Of a DNA stretch of 64,000 nucleotides, positions 36,777 to 45,993 are shown piece by piece; within the stretch, counting starts at the first letter, position 1, and each line of letters begins with the position of its first letter. Below the pieces are notes generated by a model. That model saw only the letters and a list, made by a program, of their open reading frames with translations. It was not told the DNA's origin and did not search any database. The translations under genes and the position numbers were made by a program. The stretch is from Peribacillus sp. FSL H8-0477 (GTDB lineage: Bacteria; Bacillota; Bacilli; Bacillales; DSM-1321), in contig NZ_JBBODE010000001.1 in NCBI RefSeq assembly GCF_038002765.1, positions 2,232,001-2,296,000 of the forward strand, written 5' to 3'.

Positions 36777-37244
36777 ATGAAAAAAACTCGGATGACCGCA
36801 GCTATTTTGGCACTCTCTCTTTCCACATTTATTATTACTACTCCCGCTCAGGCAGCAACAACTCAATCTCAAAATACTGAGACCACACAAACCGTACAAT
36901 CAACAAAAGATAAATTCTATGTTGCCGGTTTTACACAAAAGGAATTCAACACTTATTTTATTAACTTACAAAAAGCTGTAGCTAAAAATGATAAAAAAGC
37001 CGTATCTAAACTCGTTTATTACCCGCTGAATGTGAATAGCAATGGAAAAACAAAAGTCATCAAAAATCAAAAACAGTTTATTAAAGAATACAAGACCATC
37101 ATGACAAAAAAGGTAAAAAACTCTGTTCTCAAACAAAAACCAGATAAAGTATTTGTGAACTATAAAGGTGCAATGACTGGGAGCGGCGAGGTTTGGATTA
37201 GTAAATTCAATAAGAAGCTCGGGATCTATGGCATTAACAAATGA
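36777..37244 (+). CDS. Secreted protein of unknown function
   Basis: A 155-residue exported protein. A Sec signal peptide ending TTPAQA|A is followed by a Thr/Gln-rich linker and a Lys-rich domain (FTQKEFNTYFINLQKAVAKN; KAVSKLVYYPLNVNSNGKTK), a pattern reminiscent of NTF2-like lipocalin-fold secreted proteins, though no family is certain. GGAGG precedes the ATG. It has its own terminator and lies directly before a two-component operon, so it could be a target or input of that system. Confidence 0.75.
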   Translation: MKKTRMTAAILALSLSTFIITTPAQAATTQSQNTETTQTVQSTKDKFYVAGFTQKEFNTYFINLQKAVAKNDKKAVSKLVYYPLNVNSNGKTKVIKNQKQFIKEYKTIMTKKVKNSVLKQKPDKVFVNYKGAMTGSGEVWISKFNKKLGIYGINK

Positions 37245-37256
37245 TATCGTTTCCTT

Positions 37257-37298
37257 AATCCTTATTGCCCCGTTATAATTGGGCAATAAGGATTTCTT
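37257..37298 (+). terminator. Terminator of the secreted-protein gene
   Basis: A perfect 14-bp stem (AATCCTTATTGCCC with its complement GGGCAATAAGGATT) around a 10-base loop. Confidence 0.8.
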
Positions 37299-37320
37299 GG
37301 GATAAAGAGGTGAACCTTTT

Positions 37321-38001
37321 TTGAAACATAACCTATTATTGGTCGAAGATGAAGCGCTCGTCCGTGAAATTGTGACTGACTATTTTGAAAATGAACATTG
37401 GACTATCTATGAAGCAGAAACTGGGGTACTGGCATTAGATCTTTTCGAGCAACATTCCATTGATTTGGTCATCTTGGATATTATGCTCCCCGAATTAGAT
37501 GGGTGGACGGTTTGCAAGCAAATTAGAAAGTCTTCTGACGTGCCCATTATCATGCTGACCGCCAATGGGGAAGATGACGATAAGGTGTTAGGATACGAGC
37601 TCGGCGCTGATGATTATGTGACAAAGCCCTTTAGTCCAAGGGTATTAGTTGCACAGGCTAAGGCTTTGTTAAAACGAGCAGAAGGAAGAATAAGCGGGGA
37701 AGAATTTTTGCTGCAGTTCGGTTCGTTAGAATTGAACACCAAGTCCTACTCCGTAACGATTGCCGGAGTAGACATAGACTTATCGCCGAAAGAATATGAT
37801 TTGCTTATCTATCTAGTCCGAAATAAAGGAATCGTTCTTTCAAGAGATACTATTTTAAATGCCGTTTGGGGATTTGATTATTTTGGGGATATTCGAACCG
37901 TTGATACTCATATAAAAAAGTTGCGGGCTAAATTAGGCATTGAAAGTGAAAGAATTGTTACTGTTATTCGTGCGGGCTACCGATTTGAGGCAGAAAAATG
38001 A
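37321..38001 (+). CDS. OmpR-family response regulator
   Basis: A 226-residue regulator: receiver (LLLVEDEALVREIVTDYF, acceptor Asp in LVILDIMLPELDG, Lys in [10 protein letters not shown]) and winged-helix domain (LSPKEYDLLIYLVRNKG, RTVDTHIKKLRAKLG, VIRAGYRFE). It starts at TTG with AAGAGGTGA before it and overlaps the kinase gene by 4 bases. Confidence 0.93.
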   Translation: MKHNLLLVEDEALVREIVTDYFENEHWTIYEAETGVLALDLFEQHSIDLVILDIMLPELDGWTVCKQIRKSSDVPIIMLTANGEDDDKVLGYELGADDYVTKPFSPRVLVAQAKALLKRAEGRISGEEFLLQFGSLELNTKSYSVTIAGVDIDLSPKEYDLLIYLVRNKGIVLSRDTILNAVWGFDYFGDIRTVDTHIKKLRAKLGIESERIVTVIRAGYRFEAEK

Positions 38002-39740
38002 AGAAAAGCTCTGTTGTTCTAAAGCTATTTATGGTTACACTTATCTGTTTTTCCCTCTTTTATTCTCTTCTTCTGCTCAGCCAAGTTTTATTTTTCGAGA
38101 AATTTTACTTTGAAAATAAGATCGGCCAATTAAGTAAAAACCTAAAAACACTCGGTCCTATTCTCTCGAAGCACGCGGAAGATGAAGGCAAGACAGCTGA
38201 ATTAACAGGAGAATTTATGAACCAAAATAATGCAGCACTTTCCCTGCTAAATAAGGATTTTACCAACCAGCCTTTATATTCCTATCGGATCGAACTGCTG
38301 GCAGACGGTGAGAACAAGACCATATTACTTTCTGGAGAGGGCATTCAATTAAATGATGTACCTAGCCAGATTAAACATGGGGATAGTCTACGTGTTGACG
38401 GATTCTATCTGGACGAAGCAGAAACCATTATTCAACCTGTTACGCTGTCTGCCCCGTCTACTGTGCCGCCAGAGCAAGAATTAGTAACGATTGAGGGCAC
38501 GGTGACTAATTATACACTACCTAAAAACCGATCGTTTAACGCATACTTTCAGGATAGTTTAAACCAAGAAATCTTACGCAGCTGGATGAATATAATGCCC
38601 GACAAAGATTCGTTGAATAATGAAACGATTCAATACAAATGGACCGATCAATGGAGCGGTATCCCCTATATTCTGCTTATCCAGAAAATTAGACTTAACG
38701 GAGATCCCTATTATCTAGCTGCCTCCACAACGCTTCAGCCAGTGGATGAAGCGGTCGAAACCATTCAACACTATTTTCTGTATTTTGCAGCTTTCGGCAT
38801 TATCCTGCTTGTTATTATTTCAGGCTTTTACTCACGTATTCTATCTAAACCGTTAATATCTTTGAGCCAAACCGCACGACGTATGGCTGATCTCGATTTT
38901 TCTATCAAGACTCCTTCTCATTCAACTGATGAATTCGGGGCTCTCTCCGCTAGTCTTCAGAAGATGTCCGATAACTTGAAAGCGACATTAGAAGAGTTAG
39001 AGACTGCTAATCGACAGCTGCATAAGGATATGGATAAAAAACAGGAACTCTTACAGCTGCACAAAGAATTCACCGGTAATGTCTCACATGAATTAAAAAC
39101 GCCGCTTGGAATTATCAAAGGATTTGCAGAGGGACTTCAAGATGGAGTAGCTGAACATAAAAAAGAACGCTACCTCTCTCATATCCTGCATGAGATCGAT
39201 CATATGAATGAAATCATCATGGACTTACTTTTGTTATCAAAATATGAGGCGGAAGCTGTTCAGCTTCATATAAGGTCCTTTTCCGTCAGTCACTTAATCA
39301 ACCTTGTACGCGATACATTCATTCAACAACTTGCTCAGAAATCCCTAGAGGTTGTGATCACCAATCATACACATGGAATTGTCCAGGCTGATCAAAAAAG
39401 AATCGAACAAGTTCTCGTCAATCTGTTAAGCAATGCCATAGCCCATGCCTCTCCTCCGTCATCCATCTATGTCACTCTATTACACATAGCAGATGAAATT
39501 GAGATTCGTATTAAAAATAAAGGCGAACGAATTCCTATCAACCAATTGGAGCGGATTTGGGAAAAATTTTACCGAATCGAATACTCGAGAAGCCGTAAAT
39601 CCGGAGGTACCGGTTTAGGTCTGGCTATTGTCAGTCAAATCTTACATCTTCATGGCCGATCTTTTGGGGCAGAAAACACAGCCGATGGAGTCGTCTTTTT
39701 CTTTAGATTAAAAGAAAGCGAGAGGGATACAAATGAATAG
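37998..39740 (+). CDS. Sensor histidine kinase
   Basis: A 580-residue kinase with a membrane segment at 8-32, an extracytoplasmic domain of about 220 residues, a second membrane segment (YFLYFAAFGIILLVIISGFY), HAMP (RILSKPLISLSQTARRMADL), acceptor site TGNVSHELKTPLGIIKGFAE, and ATP-binding boxes NLLSNAIAHASPP and SGGTGLGLAIVS. It overlaps both the regulator (4 bases) and the lipoprotein gene (8 bases), so the three form one tight operon. Confidence 0.92.
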   Translation: MKKSSVVLKLFMVTLICFSLFYSLLLLSQVLFFEKFYFENKIGQLSKNLKTLGPILSKHAEDEGKTAELTGEFMNQNNAALSLLNKDFTNQPLYSYRIELLADGENKTILLSGEGIQLNDVPSQIKHGDSLRVDGFYLDEAETIIQPVTLSAPSTVPPEQELVTIEGTVTNYTLPKNRSFNAYFQDSLNQEILRSWMNIMPDKDSLNNETIQYKWTDQWSGIPYILLIQKIRLNGDPYYLAASTTLQPVDEAVETIQHYFLYFAAFGIILLVIISGFYSRILSKPLISLSQTARRMADLDFSIKTPSHSTDEFGALSASLQKMSDNLKATLEELETANRQLHKDMDKKQELLQLHKEFTGNVSHELKTPLGIIKGFAEGLQDGVAEHKKERYLSHILHEIDHMNEIIMDLLLLSKYEAEAVQLHIRSFSVSHLINLVRDTFIQQLAQKSLEVVITNHTHGIVQADQKRIEQVLVNLLSNAIAHASPPSSIYVTLLHIADEIEIRIKNKGERIPINQLERIWEKFYRIEYSRSRKSGGTGLGLAIVSQILHLHGRSFGAENTADGVVFFFRLKESERDTNE

Positions 39741-40266
39741 TAACATCAAACTCTATCTAGTATTCATGTCTCTTTTTATCGTCCTGACAGCCTGCAGCCA
39801 AGATCAACGTGCAGAACCGCCTAAAGATGAAGATACAACTGACATAAAGGAATCGGAAAGTGAACAGCAAGAGAACGAAGAAAATGATAAAGAAAGCGAT
39901 GGAAATCTAAAAGATAAGGATCATGATAATGAAATTGATTCTGCAAAAGAACAAGTTCTCATGATCATTGACCAAACTCAGGAGGAACCACCTGATCAGT
40001 TTTATTTTTCAGTTAAGAAGCTGCCAGATGGATACAGTCTTGCTAAGATGGCCTGGGATTCAAACCATGATGTTACGAATACTACCCAAGAAGCCATCAG
40101 GAATGGCGGAACAGGCAATAAGGGCTTTTATATCAGCGGTAATGGACAATTCATGGGATTTTCCTATGATCCCTCATGGAAGGGAGAAACAGGAGTAGTC
40201 ATTTTCTATTTCGAAAATGAGGCAAAAGAACAAGTTACATGGCAGAAAACCATCACGCTTCTATAA
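39733..40266 (+). CDS. Acidic lipoprotein of unknown function
   Basis: A 177-residue lipoprotein: signal peptide with lipobox VLTAC, then about 50 residues of extreme Glu/Asp/Lys content (disordered linker), then a compact C-terminal domain (VLMIIDQTQEEPPDQFYFSV; GFYISGNGQFMGFSYDPSWK). No family was recognised. Coupling to the kinase suggests it is an accessory sensor or modulator on the outer face of the membrane. Confidence 0.75.
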   Translation: MNSNIKLYLVFMSLFIVLTACSQDQRAEPPKDEDTTDIKESESEQQENEENDKESDGNLKDKDHDNEIDSAKEQVLMIIDQTQEEPPDQFYFSVKKLPDGYSLAKMAWDSNHDVTNTTQEAIRNGGTGNKGFYISGNGQFMGFSYDPSWKGETGVVIFYFENEAKEQVTWQKTITLL

Positions 40267-40269
40267 AGA

Positions 40270-40306
40270 AAAACCCGGAAAGTCTCAATTATGAGTCTCC
40301 GGGTTC
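40270..40306. terminator. Bidirectional terminator
   Basis: AACCCGGA (40271-40278) pairs with TCCGGGTT (40298-40305), with an inner CTCA/TGAG, between convergent genes. Confidence 0.8.
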
Positions 40307-40323
40307 CCTTTAACTAACCAGTT

Positions 40324-41508
40324 CTATTCGTTTAGATAAAACCAAGCATATTGTGCATAGAGCTCTGCTCCAACCACGAGTGCATCCTCATCAATATTAA
40401 ATCTGCCGTGGTGATGAGACCATTCTGTATCTTTTTCATGGTTTCCGCAGCCGACTAACGCGAAGCAGCCTGGAACTACATCTAAATAGAAACTAAAATC
40501 TTCGCCGCCCATCGTAGGCTTTTCATCATATATACTATCTTCGCCAAACGCTTCAGAAGCAACCTTCTGCACGAGCCTTGCACTATATGTATCATTACTG
40601 ACAGCTTGTGTACCTCTGATATATTCCACTTGAGCCGTTGCACCATATATGCTTGCTGTCTGTTCAGCATACCGCTTGAGCTGTTTTTCAATATGAATAC
40701 GTGTATCATTGTCAAAGCATCGTACAGTACCCTCTATTAAAGCATTTTCAGCAATAACGTTAAAACGCGTTCCAGCTACCATCTTCCCAACCGTTAGAAC
40801 AGCAGGTTTTTGCGGATCAATTGTTCTTGATACGACCGATTGAACATTCATCACAAATGAAGAAGCAACAACCGCTGCATCTATACAATCTTGTGGAATT
40901 GCTCCATGTCCGCCTTTGCCTTTAAATGTGACATTGAAGATATCCGCTGATGCAAATGAAGGCCCCGGATTACACGAAACTTTTCCAGTCGGCATCTGAG
41001 ACCAAATATGCAGACCAAAAACATTGTCTACTCTCTCCATGGCTCCTTGTTTAACCAACTCTTTAGCACCAGTTGCCACTTCTTCAGCAGGTTGAAATAC
41101 CAAACGAACGCTGCCAGGAAGCTCATCCTTGATTTCGTTTAACACCTTAGCCGCTATAAGAAGCATCGAAGTATGGGCATCATGACCACAGGCGTGCATT
41201 TTTCCCTTTTCTTTCGAAGCGTATGGCAGGTCTGTATTTATTTCTTCTACAGATAAAGCGTCCATATCTCCCCTTAACGCAACTATTTTTCCTTTAAGAC
41301 CCCCTTCGATGGTGGCAATTACTCCTGTTGGATTCGTTTTACGATAGGGAATCCCTAAGTTTTCTAAATACGAACAAATAAATGCTGTAGTATTTACTTC
41401 TTGCCAGGAAAGCTCCGGCTCACTATGTAACTTACGGCGAAGAGCAGTTAATTCTTCTGTGTGTTCTAGTATCGATTTTGTTATCGTTTTATGATTCAAG
41501 TGAATCAA
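40324..41508 (-). CDS. M20D-family amidohydrolase
   Basis: A 394-residue metal-dependent amidohydrolase of the hippurate/N-acyl-amino-acid hydrolase group. Metal ligands are visible in GKMHACGHDAHTSMLL, the catalytic pair in PAEEVATGAKEL, and further ligands in FGLHIWSQMP and SHHHGRF near the C-terminus. The substrate is unknown. The next gene on the same strand is a membrane transporter-like protein, so the pair may import and hydrolyse an N-acylated or conjugated amino acid. Confidence 0.88.
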   Translation of the reverse strand: MIHLNHKTITKSILEHTEELTALRRKLHSEPELSWQEVNTTAFICSYLENLGIPYRKTNPTGVIATIEGGLKGKIVALRGDMDALSVEEINTDLPYASKEKGKMHACGHDAHTSMLLIAAKVLNEIKDELPGSVRLVFQPAEEVATGAKELVKQGAMERVDNVFGLHIWSQMPTGKVSCNPGPSFASADIFNVTFKGKGGHGAIPQDCIDAAVVASSFVMNVQSVVSRTIDPQKPAVLTVGKMVAGTRFNVIAENALIEGTVRCFDNDTRIHIEKQLKRYAEQTASIYGATAQVEYIRGTQAVSNDTYSARLVQKVASEAFGEDSIYDEKPTMGGEDFSFYLDVVPGCFALVGCGNHEKDTEWSHHHGRFNIDEDALVVGAELYAQYAWFYLNE

Positions 41509-41574
41509 CCCCCATAATAAGTTACAGTTTCATATTTTCCGAGTATTAGTAAATTTACACAGTCCTTTTTTAAG

Positions 41575-42759
41575 TTATAAAAATCCAACAAAGATCCCCG
41601 CTAATACAACCGAAACCATTGTAACCGAGATAAACCCTCCAACAAGCATAGGTGGAAGCATTTGACTAGTCAGCATGTCTTTTTCTTCATCATCGGTAGT
41701 CAGAGCTTTAATGACTTCGTTGGTGATGATGTAGTCAGCCGGAAAACCGTAGAGAGCTGTTAAGGATACGGCAAATGCCATTTCTTTACTTACCTTTAAT
41801 ATCCTCCCGATTATGTATGAAAAGATATACATACCTATTACACCTAAAATAATACAACCCACTAGTGGATATAAGATTTCGAGCATCATACTAGGCGTAG
41901 CACTTTTTAAACCATCGAAGATATAAAGCATCAAAGCCATGATAGCAAACCCGAATCCATTTGCTTTTTGCAGTGTATGCTTTTCTAAGAACCCAATACT
42001 TCTGCCAATAACCCCAAATAATAAACAGAGAACGAAGGGACTTATGGTAACGAGTGGATCTACTAAGGTAGAAATGAGATAAGCAAGATAGCCAACGAAA
42101 GCAAGCCTTAAAAATTTAAAGAAATCCGTATTGTACTTTTCAGGCAGCTTTTTAAATAAAGAAAGCTCCGACTTTTCTGCTGAAACAGAGACGGCTGTTT
42201 CCTTCCTGACCAGCTCGCCGCTGCGGTATTCACTTAGCAGCCTTTTCCCTTCTTTTTTTAGGACGATTGATGTCAGCGGATACCCTGCAAATCCCTGCAT
42301 TACGTATATGACGATAGCAAAAATAGCTAAACTATCAAGACCAGCATTTGCTGCCCCTTCCGACATGATTAGTGCAGATACTAAACCACCCACTAAAGGC
42401 GGAATAGCTACGATAATTGTTTCTACTCCAAAAAGGAAAGTCCCAGCCGTAAACAATACAACGATTATTCCTAGTATTCCTGAAAGGGAGATTAAAATAG
42501 TTTTCCATTGTTTTATTAGTTCTTGAATAGAAAGCAGCGTACCCATATTCGTAATTAATAAGTAAATTAACATGGTTGCCACAACTGGCGGAACACCCGC
42601 TATTTCCACAATATCTTTTGGGAAAAACGTCCAATATCCTAGCAAAAATAAAACTGCACAGATAAAAACCGATGGGACGATAGCTTTTGTCCGAACAGCC
42701 ACAACTTCTCCAATAAATAATATTAAAACCATAATGACTAAAGCTAACATCTGTGACAT
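41575..42759 (-). CDS. Polytopic membrane transporter-like protein
   Basis: A 394-residue protein with about ten membrane segments (LALVIMVLILFIGEVVAV at the start; YLLITNMGTLLSIQELI; IPPLVGGLVSALIMSEGAAN; ITNEVIKALTTDDEEKDMLT near the end). The arrangement of two halves with glycine-rich reentrant-like segments recalls sodium/glutamate symporter-type carriers, but I could not place it in a family with confidence. It lies 66 bases upstream of the M20 amidohydrolase and is probably cotranscribed with it. Confidence 0.65.
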   Translation of the reverse strand: MSQMLALVIMVLILFIGEVVAVRTKAIVPSVFICAVLFLLGYWTFFPKDIVEIAGVPPVVATMLIYLLITNMGTLLSIQELIKQWKTILISLSGILGIIVVLFTAGTFLFGVETIIVAIPPLVGGLVSALIMSEGAANAGLDSLAIFAIVIYVMQGFAGYPLTSIVLKKEGKRLLSEYRSGELVRKETAVSVSAEKSELSLFKKLPEKYNTDFFKFLRLAFVGYLAYLISTLVDPLVTISPFVLCLLFGVIGRSIGFLEKHTLQKANGFGFAIMALMLYIFDGLKSATPSMMLEILYPLVGCIILGVIGMYIFSYIIGRILKVSKEMAFAVSLTALYGFPADYIITNEVIKALTTDDEEKDMLTSQMLPPMLVGGFISVTMVSVVLAGIFVGFL

Positions 42760-42867
42760 AAGAATATCTGTGCTCCTTTTTATGAAATTTAGTTATTTTA
42801 ATATACTAGCACTTACTAATCTAAATTAAAAGATAATTCTGTATATACAGAAAAATTGTTGTTTCAT

Positions 42868-42916
42868 CAAAAAAACACGATGGGAGATTCAGTTATGAAC
42901 CCTCCATCGTGTTTTC
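42868..42916 (-). terminator. Terminator of the SAM hydroxide adenosyltransferase gene
   Basis: AACACGATGG pairs with CCATCGTGTT around an 18-base loop, with a T run on the minus strand side. Confidence 0.8.
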
Positions 42917-42933
42917 TTCAGTGAAGTCTGCAT

Positions 42934-43776
42934 TTACTTTTCTTTAACTATGGTAATCTCCCAAGTGCTTCCCGTTCCAATCTTATATGTCTTCGCAAAA
43001 GAAGCTTGGTTAAGTGCAATCCCCATATTATCAAGTGAATTGACATAAATTAGCGCTTCCCCTAACGAACTATCAGCAAAGGATCTTCCATATGTCATAG
43101 AATGAGCATAGACCTGTTGATTCCCGCTTTCTATCTCAACAGTGACCTTCTCGCCAATCTCAACCTCTAATTGGTTAAATATACTTCGAGGGATATTTGT
43201 CCATAGATTACCGAAGCGTATATCGAGAATTTCAATAATCCCTGTAATACGATTATTACTTAGATATGAATCAACAAGTGGGAATTCCACTAGCGAATTA
43301 ACCGAAACTTCAGGACCTACCTCTTCAAACTCAATGACACCTGCTGCAAGCCTAGCGCCCGTATATGCATATACGTCACGGCCATGAAACGTATAGGACT
43401 CACCAGAACGCGGCAGACGATTAACTGTCTCATCTATCATGCGGACAGCTGTGATTCCAACCTTTTTCTTTAGATGGGTGAGTGTTCCGTTATCTGGTGT
43501 CACAATATATTGTTCATCCGTTGTCTTGACGACAATACTTCGGCGGTCACAGCCTACTCCTGGATCAACAACTGAAACAAAAACCGTACCGTTAGGCCAA
43601 TATGGTACAGTCTGTAACAGACGATAGGACCCTTCCCAAACGTTAAACGGGGGAATATCGTGGGTAATATCACTGATTTTCAGTTCTTTATTTACTGATA
43701 AAGCCACCCCATACATTGCACTAACTGCACCATCACTAATTCCAAAATCTGACTGAAAAACCAATAGATTAGTCAT
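42934..43776 (-). CDS. S-adenosyl-L-methionine hydroxide adenosyltransferase (DUF62)
   Basis: A 280-residue member of the DUF62/SAM hydrolase family, which splits SAM into adenosine and methionine and is related to fluorinases and chlorinases. Family motifs are the N-terminal FQSDFGISDGAVSAMYGV, SVVDPGVGCDRR, VTPDNGTL and TFHGRDVYA. The basic Arg/His region typical of hydroxide-using members rather than halogenases fits. GGAGG precedes the ATG. It stands alone, with its own terminator. Confidence 0.9.
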   Translation of the reverse strand: MTNLLVFQSDFGISDGAVSAMYGVALSVNKELKISDITHDIPPFNVWEGSYRLLQTVPYWPNGTVFVSVVDPGVGCDRRSIVVKTTDEQYIVTPDNGTLTHLKKKVGITAVRMIDETVNRLPRSGESYTFHGRDVYAYTGARLAAGVIEFEEVGPEVSVNSLVEFPLVDSYLSNNRITGIIEILDIRFGNLWTNIPRSIFNQLEVEIGEKVTVEIESGNQQVYAHSMTYGRSFADSSLGEALIYVNSLDNMGIALNQASFAKTYKIGTGSTWEITIVKEK

Positions 43777-43972
43777 TATTTACCTCCATCTGAAAGGGTC
43801 TTTATTGCGTCATCTTATAAAATAAAAACACCTTATCCTTAATCAAAACATAAAAAGGACTGGTGTTATTTATGGTTTCTTTTAAATGGAGACAAAACTA
43901 TTCATCTAATCTATTAAGATAAATCTTTATATTAATAATATTCTAACTTTTCACCTCTTGGTAAGTCAATGA

Positions 43973-44018
43973 AAAAAAAGCATGGTCGAAGTTGGTACTT
44001 CAATCCACGCTTTTTACC
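43973..44018 (-). terminator. Terminator of rlmN
   Basis: An imperfect stem with AAAAGC/GCTTTT ends and inner GAAGT/ACTTC, with a T8 run on the minus strand. Confidence 0.7.
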
Positions 44019-44032
44019 CATATCCTAAATGC

Positions 44033-45100
44033 TTAGTTTGCTTCCGCTTTTTTCATTTGCTTACTACGAAGCTGTCCGCAAGCTGCATCGATATCCGTAC
44101 CATGCTCCTGACGAATTTTGCAGTTTACGCCTCTTTTTTTCAATGTATCATAAAACGCTAGAACTGATTCTTGGTCACTGCGTTGATACTGACTATGTTC
44201 ATCAACTGGGTTATAGGGAATCAGATTAACATACACACGCTGTTTTTTATTATCTAGAAGATCGGCAAGCTGCTCAGCTTCTTCTGGGTGATCGTTTAAA
44301 TCCTTCAATAAAATATATTCAATCGTGATTCTACGATTTGTCTTAGCTAAGTAATAATCAAGTGCTTCCATCAGTTTTTCAATTGGAAATGCACGATTGA
44401 TTTTCATAATTTTCGTTCTCAGCTCATTATTCGGTGCATGAAGTGAAATCGCAAGGTTAACCTGCAGTTGGGCATCCGTAAATTCATACAGCTTGTTAGC
44501 CAAACCGCTCGTGGACACCGTAATCCTTCTTGCAGCAATTGCTAAGCCTTTTCGGTCGGTCACAACATGAATGAAATCCAGCATATTTTCAAAGTTATCA
44601 AATGGCTCGCCAATGCCCATTACAACAATATGACTGACGTGCTCATCCTGTTCTTTTTTATCCAAATAAAGTTGTACATTCATAATCTGTTCAACAATCT
44701 CTCCGCCCGATAAGTCGCGGTTCTTGGCTAATAATCCGCTCGCACAGAAGCTGCAGCCAATATTACATCCAACCTGCGTCGTCACACAAACAGAGAGACC
44801 ATATTTATGTTTCATTAGAACTGTCTCAATTAAATTGCCATCCTTCAGCTTAAATAAAAACTTAACCGTTCCATCCGCAGATTCCTGCTTAACATGCTCT
44901 GTCAGTGTTTGAATGGAAAAGTTATCAGCCAACACCTGAATACAGTCAGTATTTACATCAGTCATTTCACTGAAATCAGTTGCCCGCTTCCGATATAGAT
45001 AGTCCCAAACTTGTGTCGCTCTATATTTTTTATGTCCGTGTTCCATTAGCCACTCGGTCAGTTGTTCAAATGTTAATCCATAAATGGACTCTTTCCTCAT
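44033..45100 (-). CDS. rlmN: Dual-specificity RNA methyltransferase RlmN
   Basis: A 355-residue radical SAM enzyme that methylates C2 of A2503 in 23S rRNA and A37 in some tRNAs. The radical SAM cluster is [11 protein letters not shown] (CxxxCxxC); the C-terminal catalytic Cys lies in [20 protein letters not shown] and [11 protein letters not shown] are typical RlmN. In B. subtilis rlmN (yloN) sits beside prpC/prkC; here it is isolated, so it may be a second or relocated copy. It lacks the features that separate Cfr from RlmN. Confidence 0.92.
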   Translation of the reverse strand: MRKESIYGLTFEQLTEWLMEHGHKKYRATQVWDYLYRKRATDFSEMTDVNTDCIQVLADNFSIQTLTEHVKQESADGTVKFLFKLKDGNLIETVLMKHKYGLSVCVTTQVGCNIGCSFCASGLLAKNRDLSGGEIVEQIMNVQLYLDKKEQDEHVSHIVVMGIGEPFDNFENMLDFIHVVTDRKGLAIAARRITVSTSGLANKLYEFTDAQLQVNLAISLHAPNNELRTKIMKINRAFPIEKLMEALDYYLAKTNRRITIEYILLKDLNDHPEEAEQLADLLDNKKQRVYVNLIPYNPVDEHSQYQRSDQESVLAFYDTLKKRGVNCKIRQEHGTDIDAACGQLRSKQMKKAEAN

Positions 45101-45318
45101 TCCTTAACCCTCTTCTCATATTGATAACTTTTCTACTATTACTATTACTCATTCAGCATAAATTAGCAATCCTTCAGATCCTGATTTACTTGTAAGGATT
45201 CACCATTATTGTTCTATGATACCTTACAAAACAATTCATAAAAAAACAACCCAACTACGGCAAGTAAGTTGAGGAGATTCCTTCTGCTTTTCTTTTATTT
45301 TCTTCCTATATATAAAAA

Positions 45319-45356
45319 AAGACAGGCAACCTTTGCAGGTCCGCCTGTCCTTTGTT
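45319..45356 (-). terminator. Terminator of the paralogue-pair operon
   Basis: GACAGGC pairs with GCCTGTC; A7 on the plus strand side gives a T run on the minus strand. Confidence 0.8.
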
Positions 45357-45387
45357 TGTATCACTCTGCTCGATGTCTTCAATTAAC

Positions 45388-45993
45388 CTAGATTTCTCCA
45401 TTCGCCAGCCAAGGCAGAAATCCATCAAGAAAACGTTCAGTCGCGGGCATGAAGTATGATCCAAAATGATAATCAGGATCTAACGTGGTAATAATCCATG
45501 TGCCACCTGTGCTGACTTTATCTAGATACATGACTGAACCGCCGTCTTCTGTTGCGATTAACGTTTCTGTTCCCGCAACCGGCCAGAAAACCCCATGTTG
45601 ATGCCATGTAGCGTCTGATAACGTGATGTAATTAAATAGGTCGTTTTCTGGTGAAGCCAATACCAACCCGCTTTTAGCACCTTTTTCCTTCCACCACCAG
45701 AAGTTTGTTTCTCTTTCTTCCCATTTTTGATTAGGCAGCCATTCCCAAGGCTGTGGGCCGAATGCAACCACAATTCCACCTTGCTCCGCATAAGCATGAA
45801 TTTTTTCTTTTGCTTGAAGGAGTAATGTTTCATTCATCTGAGATGGAACGAGCAACACATCAAAATGATTGATTGGCGTTTCTAAAAAGTTTGGAAAGTA
45901 AATAAGCTCTGCAAGGTACTGATTATATTTGGGTTCATTAAAGGTTCGATAATGTGAGGCGTTACCACTATAAACTACAGCTATTTTCCTCAT
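45388..45993 (-). CDS. Uncharacterised GATase-like protein, paralogue A
   Basis: A 201-residue soluble protein. The N-terminal strand IAVVYSGNASHYRTF, then FDVLLVPSQMNETLLLQAKE and GGIVVAFGPQPWEWLPN suggest a flavodoxin/class I glutamine-amidotransferase-like fold, but no Cys nucleophile elbow was seen, so it is probably not an amidotransferase. It is Trp-rich (NFWWWKEKG). It aligns over its length with the upstream gene (same EKI--E-G--V-F-----EWLP block). The start overlaps that gene by 4 bases. Function unknown. Confidence 0.7.
   Translation of the reverse strand: MRKIAVVYSGNASHYRTFNEPKYNQYLAELIYFPNFLETPINHFDVLLVPSQMNETLLLQAKEKIHAYAEQGGIVVAFGPQPWEWLPNQKWEERETNFWWWKEKGAKSGLVLASPENDLFNYITLSDATWHQHGVFWPVAGTETLIATEDGGSVMYLDKVSTGGTWIITTLDPDYHFGSYFMPATERFLDGFLPWLANGEI

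Noticed and set aside
43872-43922. A 16-codon frame beginning MVSFKWRQNYSS
   Set aside because: Very short, weak ribosome site and no recognisable family; chance is the simplest explanation.
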